From: a virus
Length of the DNA: 42,511 nucleotides
IMG/VR virus record: IMGVR_UViG_3300034072_002239
Location: 1 to 42,511 of that record
Strand: one strand, 5' to 3'
Positions 30,416 through 38,510 of this stretch are shown piece by piece. The notes beneath the pieces are model-generated. The model saw nothing but the letters and a program-made list of their open reading frames with translations, was not told the DNA's origin and did not search any database. The position numbers and the translations under genes were made by a program. The stretch's first letter is position 1. The number at the start of each line of letters is the position of its first letter.

Positions 30416-32815
30416 TTAGGCCACATCGAAATACACCCGCCGCGCTGGCCCTCTCGCCCCCTCACTTTTGGCCATCTCCATAACCCTAATCATCCCAGCC
30501 TCCTCGAGATGCGCCAGGATATCGATGCGCTTCTTTCGATCGACCTTCTGGGTCTTACGCGAGAGCTCGTTGCCATCGATCCCGGCACTGCCAGCATCCG
30601 CAATGGCCTTGTGAACCCGCTTGAGCGTAGCCTCATACTCATTGTCAGCGACCCGCTCCTTCACCGCATGCATCAAGGTCTGGACGCTCCGACTGGCGAT
30701 CCCCATGCCCCAGTCGAGGTCCGCCGCCGTAATCTGCGGGCTGCCCGGATTGTCGGTGATCGCCTTGATCAGCGCGACCTTGGCCGCATTCTCGGCCAGC
30801 CGGGCGATGATACCGGTCAGATGCGTGCCCTGGTGCCGGCGCAGCATGTCGATCTGCTCCTCGCGCATCGCCCGGGCCCGGGCTTCCGCCTGCGGCGTCG
30901 CATAAGGCACCGTCCAGGGCTTCGGGATGGCCGCAGCCGTATTGCCCAGCGGGAACGGCGTTGAGTCGTCTGCCCCCTTCGCGACCTCCTCCATGAGCGC
31001 CACCAAATCGGCAGGCGGTTCGTTCGAGATCAGGTCGTGCTGCGGATCGGGGTAGTGGTTCTCACTCTCGAAGATCAGCATGCGCGCCAGGCTGCCATCG
31101 ATCACATTGTCGCTGGAGAGCGAGCCCCAGAACACGCCCGGCGTCGTGACCCCGAACAGGCAGAGACACGGCTGCTCGATGACCTCGCGCGGCTTCTCCT
31201 TATCGTTGGCATAGGCAATGCCAAGGAACGTGCTGTCGGCCAGGCTGTAGAACTCGGTGAGGTTGTCGATGATCTCGGTTAAATGCTTTGGTGCGCGCTT
31301 ACGGTCAGCTGCTGACGAGATCAGGAACCCCACCTCATCGAGCGGGAAGTAAATCGATGGGTTGCGGGTGATCGCGGTCAGCAGCCCGGCGCCCGAGGCG
31401 ATCTTTGACGAACCCACATGGTTGGCCAAACCTGCGGCGATCATCAGCCGGGTTGAGGCACGCAAGGGATGGTCCTTACCGCCGCCGGAGTCTGCAATGC
31501 CAATCGCATAGAGATTGGTGCGCAGGTTCGTCGGCCCGGCATAGCGCCGGCCGGCAGCCGCCCCGAACATGGCAAGCCCTGCACCCAGCGTTAGCCAGGG
31601 CTGCGGCGACGGCGCCGAGGCACAGGTGTGCGCCACAAATTGCGCCAACGCGCCATCGCCAAGATCACGTTGCCAGCCCGGTATGCCGATCATCGGCATC
31701 GGTTGTTCATGATCAAGGCCATGGCCATGGTCATGCTGGTGATGATGATCATGGCCATGCTCGTCGCGCAGCGTGGCCGGCACCATGACGTGGCGGACCT
31801 TAGCCTTCTCGTTGGCGACAAACATGGCGAAGTCGGCGTAGGACATGATCGGCGCGTGCAGTGTCACGCCCTCGGGCGGACTGTCCTGGCGCACCAATTG
31901 AATCGCACGCGCCGCTGCCCGGCGCGGATCTCGCTGATCAAGGAAGTGGCCCGAGACCGCATTGGCGGGATTGAGCAGCACGCTCATGATCTGGGTATCG
32001 GTATGACCCGAGTTGGCCATCAGCCGGGCCACCGCCAGCCCATCACCGGAGCGATCCTGCCCGGGCGGGGTTTCGATGGCGAGGCGCAGCGGGTCGAGCA
32101 CGCTGAGCCCCAGATCATCCGGCGTGAACGGCGCTACATCGGCTGGAAGCGCTGGAAGCGCGCGCGCAGTACCTGGTTCCGGGGTGCGCGCTGGCGGAAA
32201 GCTCGCGGCCAAATCTTCCGGCGGATAGGAGATCCCGTCATCCGCCATGGCCCAGCCTGCAAGCCGCGATGTGCGACCTCGTGCCACCTTGCGCTTGTCA
32301 GGATAGTTGACCGAGCCGGGCACCCGCATCAGCCGGTCGATATTCTGACAAGCATCCGCCTCGAACCAGTCGCGCACCTGCAGGTTGATCGCCTCGATGC
32401 TGGCAAGGTTGGCGCACGGGGCTTCAAGCCGCCAGAACGCCTGAAGCCCGCCACCGGAATCGATAATGAAACTCGGCGGGCAAGCAATCTCCTGCAGTGC
32501 GGCCGTGATCTCCGCCCTGTCGAACGCCCCTCCAGACTTGGGCGGATCGATATCGACATGCACAAAGCGGGCGGCGCGTATGTCGTACTTGGCAGGCTTT
32601 TTGTTCAGCCCGGTCGCAACCCGGTTCACTGTCCAGTAGATGTTGAAGCCGTTGGTGTTGGCCTTTGCGGCATCAGCCAAGGCCTCCTCGACCCGCTCGC
32701 CGAAGTCGCGCCCGTGCACGCCCACCCCATTGGGATGGATGTAAACGAGATGGATCTGGTCGAGGCTCTCGAACAGGGGGCGGGCAATATCAGGGTTGAA
32801 GGCCAGCGATGCCAT
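30416..32815 (-). CDS. Primase/DUF3987 helicase-like ATPase
   Basis: A 799-residue protein with an N-terminal RepB-like primase domain (FVHVDIDPPKSGG with the D88xD90 metal pair, SFIIDSGGGLQAFWRLEAP, ADACQNIDRLMRVPGSVNYP). From about residue 380 it has a DUF3987 ATPase domain whose P-loop is GIADSGGGKDHP (an atypical Walker A). Between them is a His-rich linker (about residues 345-372, HGHDHHHQHDHGHG). The C-terminal region is a winged-helix-like end (GIDGNELSRKTQKVDRKKRI, DILAHLEEAGMIRVMEMAKS). It is the phage replication initiator/primase-helicase. ATG at 32815 overlaps the upstream stop; the upstream frame is not used. Confidence 0.9.
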   Translation of the reverse strand: MASLAFNPDIARPLFESLDQIHLVYIHPNGVGVHGRDFGERVEEALADAAKANTNGFNIYWTVNRVATGLNKKPAKYDIRAARFVHVDIDPPKSGGAFDRAEITAALQEIACPPSFIIDSGGGLQAFWRLEAPCANLASIEAINLQVRDWFEADACQNIDRLMRVPGSVNYPDKRKVARGRTSRLAGWAMADDGISYPPEDLAASFPPARTPEPGTARALPALPADVAPFTPDDLGLSVLDPLRLAIETPPGQDRSGDGLAVARLMANSGHTDTQIMSVLLNPANAVSGHFLDQRDPRRAAARAIQLVRQDSPPEGVTLHAPIMSYADFAMFVANEKAKVRHVMVPATLRDEHGHDHHHQHDHGHGLDHEQPMPMIGIPGWQRDLGDGALAQFVAHTCASAPSPQPWLTLGAGLAMFGAAAGRRYAGPTNLRTNLYAIGIADSGGGKDHPLRASTRLMIAAGLANHVGSSKIASGAGLLTAITRNPSIYFPLDEVGFLISSAADRKRAPKHLTEIIDNLTEFYSLADSTFLGIAYANDKEKPREVIEQPCLCLFGVTTPGVFWGSLSSDNVIDGSLARMLIFESENHYPDPQHDLISNEPPADLVALMEEVAKGADDSTPFPLGNTAAAIPKPWTVPYATPQAEARARAMREEQIDMLRRHQGTHLTGIIARLAENAAKVALIKAITDNPGSPQITAADLDWGMGIASRSVQTLMHAVKERVADNEYEATLKRVHKAIADAGSAGIDGNELSRKTQKVDRKKRIDILAHLEEAGMIRVMEMAKSEGARGPARRVYFDVA

Positions 32816-33006
32816 CAGAACGGCACCTCGTTTTCCCAGACCTTGCGCACTTCGGCGCAGACCGATGCATAGACATGGGCGAGGAAGCTGAGCCATTCGC
32901 TTTCCGTCATCTGCGCCAGATCGGTCTTGCCGAGCGCGTCGAGCCACTCCCCGATCACAGGGCTGGCAGTGTTTACGGCGCGCTTTTCATCAACGTTCAA
33001 CTGCAT
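32815..33006 (-). CDS. Small phage protein upstream of primase
   Basis: A 63-residue helical protein starting MQLNVDEKRAVNTASPVIGE at ATG 33006, preceded by GGAAAA. It continues WLDALGKTDLAQMTESEWLS and FLAHVYASVCAEVRKVWE. The GKTDLAQMTESEW-type segment resembles a small domain present in phage and plasmid proteins (DUF6511-like), but I give that name with low certainty. An in-frame ATG at 33045 has no ribosome site. Its stop overlaps the primase ATG (ATGA), so it is coupled to replication. The 134 bp upstream (33007-33140) hold no gene that I can support. Confidence 0.7.
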   Translation of the reverse strand: MQLNVDEKRAVNTASPVIGEWLDALGKTDLAQMTESEWLSFLAHVYASVCAEVRKVWENEVPF

Positions 33007-33140
33007 TTTTCCGCGCCTTTTAGTCGGGATATCAAGGCACGCCATCGAACAGGCGTGGACGGTTGGGAGACGATCGAAAGGGGAGTTCGTGAAGTCTCGC
33101 CAGGCAAACCCGCGGGCAGCACGGCCGCAAAAGCACGCCC

Positions 33141-34745
33141 TCACGCCGCAAGCCGGCCGGGATCAAACCGAAAGGCCGTGATTTCGTGGTAGCGGCCCGA
33201 GGGCTTGACCCGGATGTGGCTGGGAACGGCAAGCTGGTGCTGACGGGCGAGCGCCTCGCCGACGGACTTCGGCACCGGGGTTGGCCCCCGCCGCATCCAC
33301 CAGCTTTCTGCCTTGGTGCGGGCATAGCCTTGGTGCTCGAAGCAGATCCATTCGCGGTGGACGGTCAGACCAGCTTTGTAGGTCACCCGCAGCGACGGCG
33401 GTGAGCCCTCCTTCTCGTGGCGCCGGAAAGAAACCCCATCCACTTCAATCCAGTCAGTCTCGATCGCCAGAACCGAGGTTTGCTCAGGCCGGGTCGTGAC
33501 GCGCCGATCGGGCGGCGGGAACTCGAATCCGCATGCCGGACAAAAGGCCGTCATGGTGCCGCAAACGCACTCGCATTCCGGGCACGTCTTGTAGGGAGCA
33601 GGTCCCTCGCCCTTGTTCTTCTTATCCGGGATGGCTGGATCATCGAACGGCCCGTGCCGGGCAATGTTGCCGCCAAAGTCGAGGATCAGACAGTTGGCCT
33701 TGGCCGTCTCGGGCGAGAGCCGTGTGCCGCGCCCGATCATCTGGATATAGAGCCCGGTCGACTTGGTGGGCCGCGCCAAGGCAATCAGATCGACATGACG
33801 CGCGTTGAACCCGGTCGTGAGCACGCCCTGGCTGACGAGGAACCGCAGCCGCTCTGCCTTGAAGTCGGCAATGATCCGGTCGCGCTCGCGCCTGTCGGTG
33901 TGGCCATAGACCCCGGCACCTGCAAATCCCCGCTCGGTGAGCGCGTCGCACAGCGCCTCGCAGTGCTTGATCGTGCAGCCGAAGACTAGCCAGCCGCGCC
34001 GGTCGGCACCTTGCTCGACAATCCGGTCAGCAATCCGGTTGATCACACTCTGGTCGAGTGCCGCAGCTTCAAGCTGCGATGAGATAAACTCCCCGCCGCG
34101 CGTACCAACCCCGGTCGTGTCGATCTGGGCGGCCTGGCGGTAACTGATCGGCGGGCAGAGAAAACCATCGTCAATCAGCCCACGCACCTTCGTCTCATGG
34201 GCAATGCCATCGAACATCGCGTCATCGCCCTTGTCGAGCCTTCCGCTGTCGAGCCGAAATGGGGTTGCGGTCAGCCCGATCATTTTGAGCGCGGGGTTGA
34301 TCGTGCGCAGGTCAGCCAGGAACTTGCCATACATAGTGTCGGCATTGCGCGGGATCATATGGGCTTCATCGATCAGCACCATGTCGACCCGGCGCGGCAG
34401 ATTGTACGCCTTCTTGTGGATCGACTGGATCGAGGCAAACAGCAGCTGCGCGCCAATGTCGCGGCGACCAAGTCCTGCCGAATAGATCCCCCACGGCGCC
34501 TCCGGCCAAAGGCCAACCAGCTCGGCCGCGTTCTGCGCCACAAGCTCGCGCACATGGGTCAGCACGAGGATGCAAGCCGTGGGATCGGTCTCGAAGACGA
34601 GCTTTGACCATTCGGCTATGACCAGGCTCTTGCCCGCACCGGTGGGCAGGATGACCAGCGGGTTGCCCGACTGGTTCGTAAACCATCCCCACAGGTCCGT
34701 GAGCGCAGCCTCCTGGTAGGGGCGCAGGGTAAGCGGCACACTCAT
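33141..34745 (-). CDS. DEAD/DEAH-box helicase (superfamily 2)
   Basis: A 534-residue SF2 helicase from ATG at 34745. Motifs: LRPYQEAAL (Q-like), Walker A PTGAGKS (residues 34-40), LVLTHVRELVAQN, DEAH at 126-129, TATPFR, then the second RecA domain with LVSQGVLTTGFNARHVDLI and QMIGRGTRLS (motif VI). After residue ~400 it has a zinc-binding CPEC...CPACG cluster and a beta-rich C-terminal domain. It is a phage replication/recombination helicase of the type encoded beside DUF669 and AAA annealing proteins. The ATG overlaps the stop of the nuclease gene by 4 bp. Confidence 0.92.
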   Translation of the reverse strand: MSVPLTLRPYQEAALTDLWGWFTNQSGNPLVILPTGAGKSLVIAEWSKLVFETDPTACILVLTHVRELVAQNAAELVGLWPEAPWGIYSAGLGRRDIGAQLLFASIQSIHKKAYNLPRRVDMVLIDEAHMIPRNADTMYGKFLADLRTINPALKMIGLTATPFRLDSGRLDKGDDAMFDGIAHETKVRGLIDDGFLCPPISYRQAAQIDTTGVGTRGGEFISSQLEAAALDQSVINRIADRIVEQGADRRGWLVFGCTIKHCEALCDALTERGFAGAGVYGHTDRRERDRIIADFKAERLRFLVSQGVLTTGFNARHVDLIALARPTKSTGLYIQMIGRGTRLSPETAKANCLILDFGGNIARHGPFDDPAIPDKKNKGEGPAPYKTCPECECVCGTMTAFCPACGFEFPPPDRRVTTRPEQTSVLAIETDWIEVDGVSFRRHEKEGSPPSLRVTYKAGLTVHREWICFEHQGYARTKAESWWMRRGPTPVPKSVGEALARQHQLAVPSHIRVKPSGRYHEITAFRFDPGRLAA

Positions 34746-35845
34746 GCTGCCACCTCGGATTTCGGCAGCCAGCCACCCCTCGCATTGCAGCCCGTGCAAC
34801 GCAGGCCCGCTGCGTGCGGCCCTTTGCCTTCGGTCACAGTCCAGGAAAACGAACCGCACGAGCGGCAGACATGCCGGTCGATGACATCACCCGGAGCATA
34901 ATTATAGGGACTGTCATCGACCCACTGCGAGCCGTCGGCCATACGGTAGATGATCCGCCCATGCACGGCATCGACCTGTTCGCCCGCGACCAAATCGGGC
35001 AGATATCGGTGGTCGCCGCAGCCTGCTTCCTGATCGGTGCGCGACAGCTCGTGGCCGTAGCGGACGCAGAACCAATAGCCATCGCGGGCCACTCCAGCAT
35101 CCATACAGGTGCGGCAATTTCGCTCAGCGCGCGCACCTTCATGGCACAGCGGCACAAGGTCGCAGAACCTGCAGGCAAAGCTGTCCGGCCCGCCGATCCG
35201 GTTGGGGGCGTGATCAGAGAAGATGATGCTCTCGGCCTTCGCCTTCAGGACCCCCGCAAAGGCCGGGTCGGCATTGGTGCGCACCGCCGTCCAGCGCCGG
35301 CCGCCCGGCGAAACGCATACCAGCCAGTGCCGGTCGATGCCGGCATAGTCCATGTAGAGGACGGCCTGCGCGTAATAGACCGGGTTCCACTCGGCGAGCG
35401 CGGACTTCTCCCCCACCTTGCGGCGCGCCTTGTCGAGGTCCTGCCACTTTTCCGAGGCCTTGATCTCAAGCACGTGCCAAGTTTGCGGTGCCTGCACGAG
35501 ACCCAGGCACACTCCATCCATGTGGCCGGAAAAGTGTCCGCCAAAATCCTTGAAGCCCCACTGCCCGCCCGCCTCATCGGTTTCATGGACGGTAAGGCCG
35601 GGAAGCTGCTTGAGGCGCGCAACCGCAAGATCTTCGCTGCGGTGCCCATCTTCAAAGCGCTTCAGCGTCGTCGCATCAAAGCGCACACTCCAGGCCCAGC
35701 GAAACTGGTACCAGAGCGCACGCGAACACGCGCTGCCGATTACCGACATGCCGAGATAGGCACGCCGGCGCATATCCTGTCCATCCACCAGCGCTCTGTC
35801 GGCAGAGGCTAGCGTGGGACACACAAATTCAGGTAGAGCGGCCAT
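34742..35845 (-). CDS. PD-(D/E)XK (RecB/Cas4-like) nuclease
   Basis: A 367-residue nuclease. The core motif is Asp110 in GHFSGHMDGV, then Glu127 and Lys129 in WHVLEIKAS, the classical D...ExK site. NPVYYAQAVLYMDYAGIDRH resembles the RecB/Cas4 QxxxY motif. A cysteine-rich region follows (FACRFCDLVPLCHEGARAER, then CRTCM and a final CRSCGSF...CTGC pair), which may hold a metal or iron-sulphur cluster. Such proteins work with helicase and annealing proteins in phage recombination. It is translationally coupled to the helicase. The C-terminal zinc-ribbon makes it longer than minimal family members. Confidence 0.88.
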   Translation of the reverse strand: MAALPEFVCPTLASADRALVDGQDMRRRAYLGMSVIGSACSRALWYQFRWAWSVRFDATTLKRFEDGHRSEDLAVARLKQLPGLTVHETDEAGGQWGFKDFGGHFSGHMDGVCLGLVQAPQTWHVLEIKASEKWQDLDKARRKVGEKSALAEWNPVYYAQAVLYMDYAGIDRHWLVCVSPGGRRWTAVRTNADPAFAGVLKAKAESIIFSDHAPNRIGGPDSFACRFCDLVPLCHEGARAERNCRTCMDAGVARDGYWFCVRYGHELSRTDQEAGCGDHRYLPDLVAGEQVDAVHGRIIYRMADGSQWVDDSPYNYAPGDVIDRHVCRSCGSFSWTVTEGKGPHAAGLRCTGCNARGGWLPKSEVAA

Positions 35846-35882
35846 TGCCTGCTCCTTCGATCTTTCAGTCAGGGGAATGGGT

Positions 35883-35913
35883 GGCAGGGGGCGGGCTCAA
35901 TCGACCCCCTGCC
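35883..35913. terminator. Strong hairpin in the early operon
   Basis: GGCAGGGGG (35883-35891) and CCCCCTGCC (35905-35913) form a 9-bp, GC-only (bar one A-T) stem with a 13-nt loop. It lies between the DUF669 gene stop (35922) and the nuclease start (35845). No T tract follows on either strand, so it may stabilise the upstream mRNA 3' end or attenuate, rather than terminate fully. Confidence 0.4.
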
Positions 35914-35921
35914 CTCCAGGC

Positions 35922-36446
35922 TCACGCCGCGCTGCGTTTCCAAGGCGCCGAAGCAGACTGGCCGCTACCGGCAGCAGGCGCGGTATTCGCGGGCTTCATG
36001 CCGCCGCTGCGAAAGCTGGCTGCCTGCCCAGAGCCAAGCGCCTTGTACGTCTGGACCTCGTTGGAGGCGGCATAGGTCCGTCCATCTTTACCGGTGCGCT
36101 CGGGTTTGACGATCACGACCGCGATCATCGGCAGCATGTGAAGCTCTTCGCTGTCCTGAACCGACAGCTTGCCCACCGCATGGCAGATCGCCGACAGCGT
36201 GCGCTGCGCGATCTCGACCGCCTGAGCATTAGGATTGTCGAGGTTGAGACGATCATAGAGCCGGCGGCCGGCCTGATCGCCTTCGAGAATTTCCATCTCG
36301 AGCTTGAGCTGGTGCCCGTTGCCAGTCGAAGTCTGGCAAAACTCGGACGAGATAATCTGCACTTTGTATTCGCCGGGCGGCACCGGCCGGTAATCGCCCT
36401 TGGGTTCAACTTGCGAGGCGTCGAACGAGCCTCCGAGGAAAGCCAT
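35922..36446 (-). CDS. DUF669-family protein (ssDNA-binding-like)
   Basis: A 174-residue DUF669 protein. The family start MAFLGGSFDASQVEPKGDYR, then PVPPGEYKVQIISSEFCQTS and GHQLKLEMEILEGDQAGRRL with YDRLNLDNPNAQAVEIAQRT and LSAICHAVGKL are diagnostic. DUF669 proteins are phage recombination/replication partners, thought to bind single-stranded DNA. The C-terminal 40 residues are a low-complexity Ala/Ser/Gly tail as in single-strand binding proteins, ending in a basic rather than acidic tip. It lies between the Sak4-like ATPase and the nuclease, a conserved group in many siphophages. Confidence 0.9.
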   Translation of the reverse strand: MAFLGGSFDASQVEPKGDYRPVPPGEYKVQIISSEFCQTSTGNGHQLKLEMEILEGDQAGRRLYDRLNLDNPNAQAVEIAQRTLSAICHAVGKLSVQDSEELHMLPMIAVVIVKPERTGKDGRTYAASNEVQTYKALGSGQAASFRSGGMKPANTAPAAGSGQSASAPWKRSAA

Positions 36447-36476
36447 ACTTCAATCCTTTCTGTCTGACTGTGATGA

Positions 36477-37271
36477 TCAGGCTGCTTCGCTCATGCGGGC
36501 AGCCTCGCTCGCAGCGGCCATGGACGAAGCGAGCGCGTCCCATGACAGCGGGAGTTCGGGGGGCAGGTTGTGCCGGTTCTTGGCGAGGAAGGCCGGGCGC
36601 TCTTCGGTGTAGAGAACGCGAGTGCCGGCCCCGACGCCGCGTGCGACCTTCTTCATGCCAACATCAGACTTGGTGACGCTGGTCTTGAAGTTGGCGAACA
36701 GCACCATGTCGGCGTGCTCCTGAATGAGCGCCGAGGCCATCTTGTGGAGCTTGATCTGGTAGCGATCGAACGGCTCGGTTTCAGGGCTATCGAACCGCTT
36801 CACCTCGGCGTGCGCGGTCTGGATGACCGCCATACCCTTATCGTTCCGGAGCGCATTGATGCCATCGAGGTATTCCCGCCAAACATCGAGGGTGGCGATA
36901 TAGCCCTTCCCGTAGCCGGCATCCTCAATCGAGGACCACTGTTTGGACGGGTTCGCCTCATTGTTGCGGCGGATGGCTTCGGCCCAGACGAGCGGCTCCA
37001 GCCAGTCGAGGCTATCGATCACCAGCGTCTGTAAGTCATGCTCCTCGTTGTAGAGGGCCTGCATCGCTTCCATGACCTCGGCAAAACTCTCGGCGCGCGG
37101 GAATGCGTCGATCGGCTGGCCGGCCGGATGCCCATCTTCCAGGTTGATCAGCACCGGACGCGGCGCAGCGCCAGCAAAGGTATTCTTGCCGATCCCGTGA
37201 GGCCCGTAAATCACAATGCGCGGGGGTTTCGGAACCGAGAGACGATTGAGCGAGGAAAGCGAAATAGCCAT
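36477..37271 (-). CDS. AAA_24/Sak4-like RecA-fold ATPase
   Basis: A 264-residue protein of the phage nucleotide-binding (AAA_24, Sak4-like) type, which assists single-strand annealing. The P-loop is GPHGIGKNT at residues 23-31, where the usual Ser/Thr after Lys is Asn30 followed by Thr31. Walker B is TLVIDSLDW (Asp86). Other family features are PRPVLINLEDGHPAGQPIDA and DKGMAVIQTAHAEVKRFDSP, and AYGKGYI-like helices. ATG at 37271 overlaps the TAA of the upstream gene. The frame is open upstream but does not look coding. It operates with DUF669 and the nuclease. Confidence 0.88.
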   Translation of the reverse strand: MAISLSSLNRLSVPKPPRIVIYGPHGIGKNTFAGAAPRPVLINLEDGHPAGQPIDAFPRAESFAEVMEAMQALYNEEHDLQTLVIDSLDWLEPLVWAEAIRRNNEANPSKQWSSIEDAGYGKGYIATLDVWREYLDGINALRNDKGMAVIQTAHAEVKRFDSPETEPFDRYQIKLHKMASALIQEHADMVLFANFKTSVTKSDVGMKKVARGVGAGTRVLYTEERPAFLAKNRHNLPPELPLSWDALASSMAAASEAARMSEAA

Positions 37272-37717
37272 TACGCTGCCTCCTTCATCCCGGGCGCGAT
37301 CTCGAACTTTGCCCTGCCCGGCTTCACTGTGCGCGCAGGCGTAAACAGGTCGCGGATCGCGGGCGGCCAGGCCTTGTAGATGGTCTCCGATACCGAGAGC
37401 CTGGTCTCGACATAGTCGGCGGGGTTCTCGCCCCAGCTGCGGATGGTCTCGATCGCGCTCGCCAGCTTGTCCTGATCCCACGAGACGTTCTTGGGCACCT
37501 CGATGCGGATTTCGAAATCGCCATCAGTACGACGGTGGGTGCCGGTCTCGTTGAGACCCTGCGCGTAGCGGCGGGTCAGGACGCCATGAAGAATGGCGAC
37601 CATTTGTGATGCGCCGGCAAGGCGGGTCTGAGCCTGCCCCTGCAAGCGGGCCAGCACTTCGACTGGCAATGCATCAAGGGTGGCAGGGGTCTGGGTTGGC
37701 AGATCCTCAAGTGTCAT
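37271..37717 (-). CDS. Conserved phage protein of the recombination operon
   Basis: A 148-residue protein of unknown function with a helical N-terminal half (TLDALPVEVLARLQGQAQTR, ASQMVAILHGVLTRRYAQG) and a C-terminal region SVSETIYKAWPPAIRDLFTP, ending GRAKFEIAPGMKEAA. Proteins of this layout are often encoded directly before the Sak4-like ATPase in alphaproteobacterial phages. DGDFEIRIEVPKNVSWDQDK is a beta-rich central part. TAA overlaps the ATPase ATG. A partner role in recombination is inferred from conserved adjacency. Confidence 0.8.
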   Translation of the reverse strand: MTLEDLPTQTPATLDALPVEVLARLQGQAQTRLAGASQMVAILHGVLTRRYAQGLNETGTHRRTDGDFEIRIEVPKNVSWDQDKLASAIETIRSWGENPADYVETRLSVSETIYKAWPPAIRDLFTPARTVKPGRAKFEIAPGMKEAA

Positions 37718-37779
37718 CGTGTGATCCTTTCGTCTGTGATTTCACGTGATCAGTCGTCAGCAATCCCACCAGCAAAGGC

Positions 37780-37843
37780 GGGGCAGTGGTTGACGCGGCG
37801 ATCGAATATCCGTGGGCGCCTCGCGGTTAGCCCCCACTGCCCC
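37780..37843. repeat. Inverted repeat in the early operon leader
   Basis: GGGGCAGTGG (37780-37789) and CCACTGCCCC (37834-37843) are a perfect 10-bp inverted repeat with a 44-nt spacer. The pair lies in the 133-bp gap between the genes 37271-37717 and 37851-38195. It could form a long mRNA stem in the early transcript. A nearby ORF covering this DNA in another frame does not look coding. Confidence 0.5.
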
Positions 37844-37850
37844 TGTCCCG

Positions 37851-38195
37851 TCAGGCCGCCTGGGGCAGCGTGAGTGCGGCAATCATCGATTGGACCTTCC
37901 GGCTCTTGGGTCTTGCGATCGCGACGTAGCTGAAATCTCCCGCACCCCGGCGGATCTGGACGAGGTGGACCACCCCGTTCTCCGCAGCCCAGCGGGCACG
38001 GGCGGCGAGACGCATCAGCGATTGGCGGCGCCATTCCGGCAGGCGCTGGGGCTTTGCCGTATCGACATCACGCGCCAGAAACCCGCGGTGGTATTCAAGA
38101 CGCTCGCCCGGTTCGGCCGCATCAAGCCAGGCACAGAGCAGATCTTCATTTGGCAGGCTTGCCTGCTGCCTTGCGGCAGTGATGTGCTCAACCAT
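37851..38195 (-). CDS. Hypothetical phage early protein
   Basis: A 114-residue protein starting MVEHITAARQQASLPNEDLL at ATG 38195, 8 bp inside the end of the upstream gene. It continues CAWLDAAEPGERLEYHRGFL, then a helical LPEWRRQSLMRLAARARWAA and a terminal GDFSYVAIARPKSRKVQSMI. It resembles small early proteins found in sphingomonad prophages. A segment GVVHLVQIRRGAGDFSYVAI looks like a beta hairpin. Function unknown. Second gene of the early operon downstream of the Cro-position gene. Confidence 0.72.
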   Translation of the reverse strand: MVEHITAARQQASLPNEDLLCAWLDAAEPGERLEYHRGFLARDVDTAKPQRLPEWRRQSLMRLAARARWAAENGVVHLVQIRRGAGDFSYVAIARPKSRKVQSMIAALTLPQAA

Positions 38196-38415
38196 GGTTT
38201 GCGGCTCCTGCCACGCCGGCACTTCGCTCCCCGCGCGGGCGGTAGCTGGCCATGAAGTCACGAATGCGCTGCTCGGTCTGGGGCCAAAGGCGCCTGCCCT
38301 TCCTGAGCTGGCTAATCAGCTTCCAGTCGTTGGCTGCCTGGCGGCCAAAATAGGTCTCCGAGAGATTGGTGCGGCGGAGGAAGGCGTCAATGTCATGAAG
38401 GATAGGATGCGTCAT
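38188..38415 (-). CDS. Cro-position small DNA-binding-type protein
   Basis: A 75-residue protein divergent from the repressor and first in the early minus-strand operon, where Cro lies in lambdoid phages. The sequence THPILHDIDAFLRRTNLSET, YFGRQAANDWKLISQLRKGR, RLWPQTEQRIRDFMASYRPR has the length and helix pattern of a compact HTH (YFGRQA..DWKLISQLRKGRRL reading as helices 2 and 3). A family of similar small proteins in alphaproteobacteria supports a regulator role. ATG at 38415. It should repress the repressor promoter; this is inference from position. Confidence 0.8.
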   Translation of the reverse strand: MTHPILHDIDAFLRRTNLSETYFGRQAANDWKLISQLRKGRRLWPQTEQRIRDFMASYRPRGERSAGVAGAANHG

Positions 38416-38450
38416 GAGTCGGATTAATACCGTTCACATCCCATCTCACA

Positions 38451-38469
38451 AGTAGGGATCAATCCCACA
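38451..38469 (-). promoter_or_regulatory. Operator O-left (19 bp, repressor site)
   Basis: On the minus strand it reads TGTGGGATTGATCCCTACT, with GGGAT and ATCCC half-sites. It lies in the 95-bp intergenic space between the divergent early gene and repressor. Its partner at 39250-39268 differs from it only in the central 3 bases. Binding by the S24 repressor is inferred from the match and position. Confidence 0.75.
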
Positions 38470-38510
38470 TTTGTATTGACCGGCAATATCCACAGAGCTA
38501 GACACAGCTC

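Noticed and set aside
31628-32872. Long plus-strand frame with Met-rich hydrophobic start over the primase
   Set aside because: It is antisense to the His-rich linker and primase domain; the MAMVM-like residues come from the complement of His codons.
30416-32947. Longer start for the primase gene at 32947
   Set aside because: The upstream 44 codons overlap the small gene 32815-33006 in another frame; the ATG at 32815 overlaps that gene's stop as usual in this operon.
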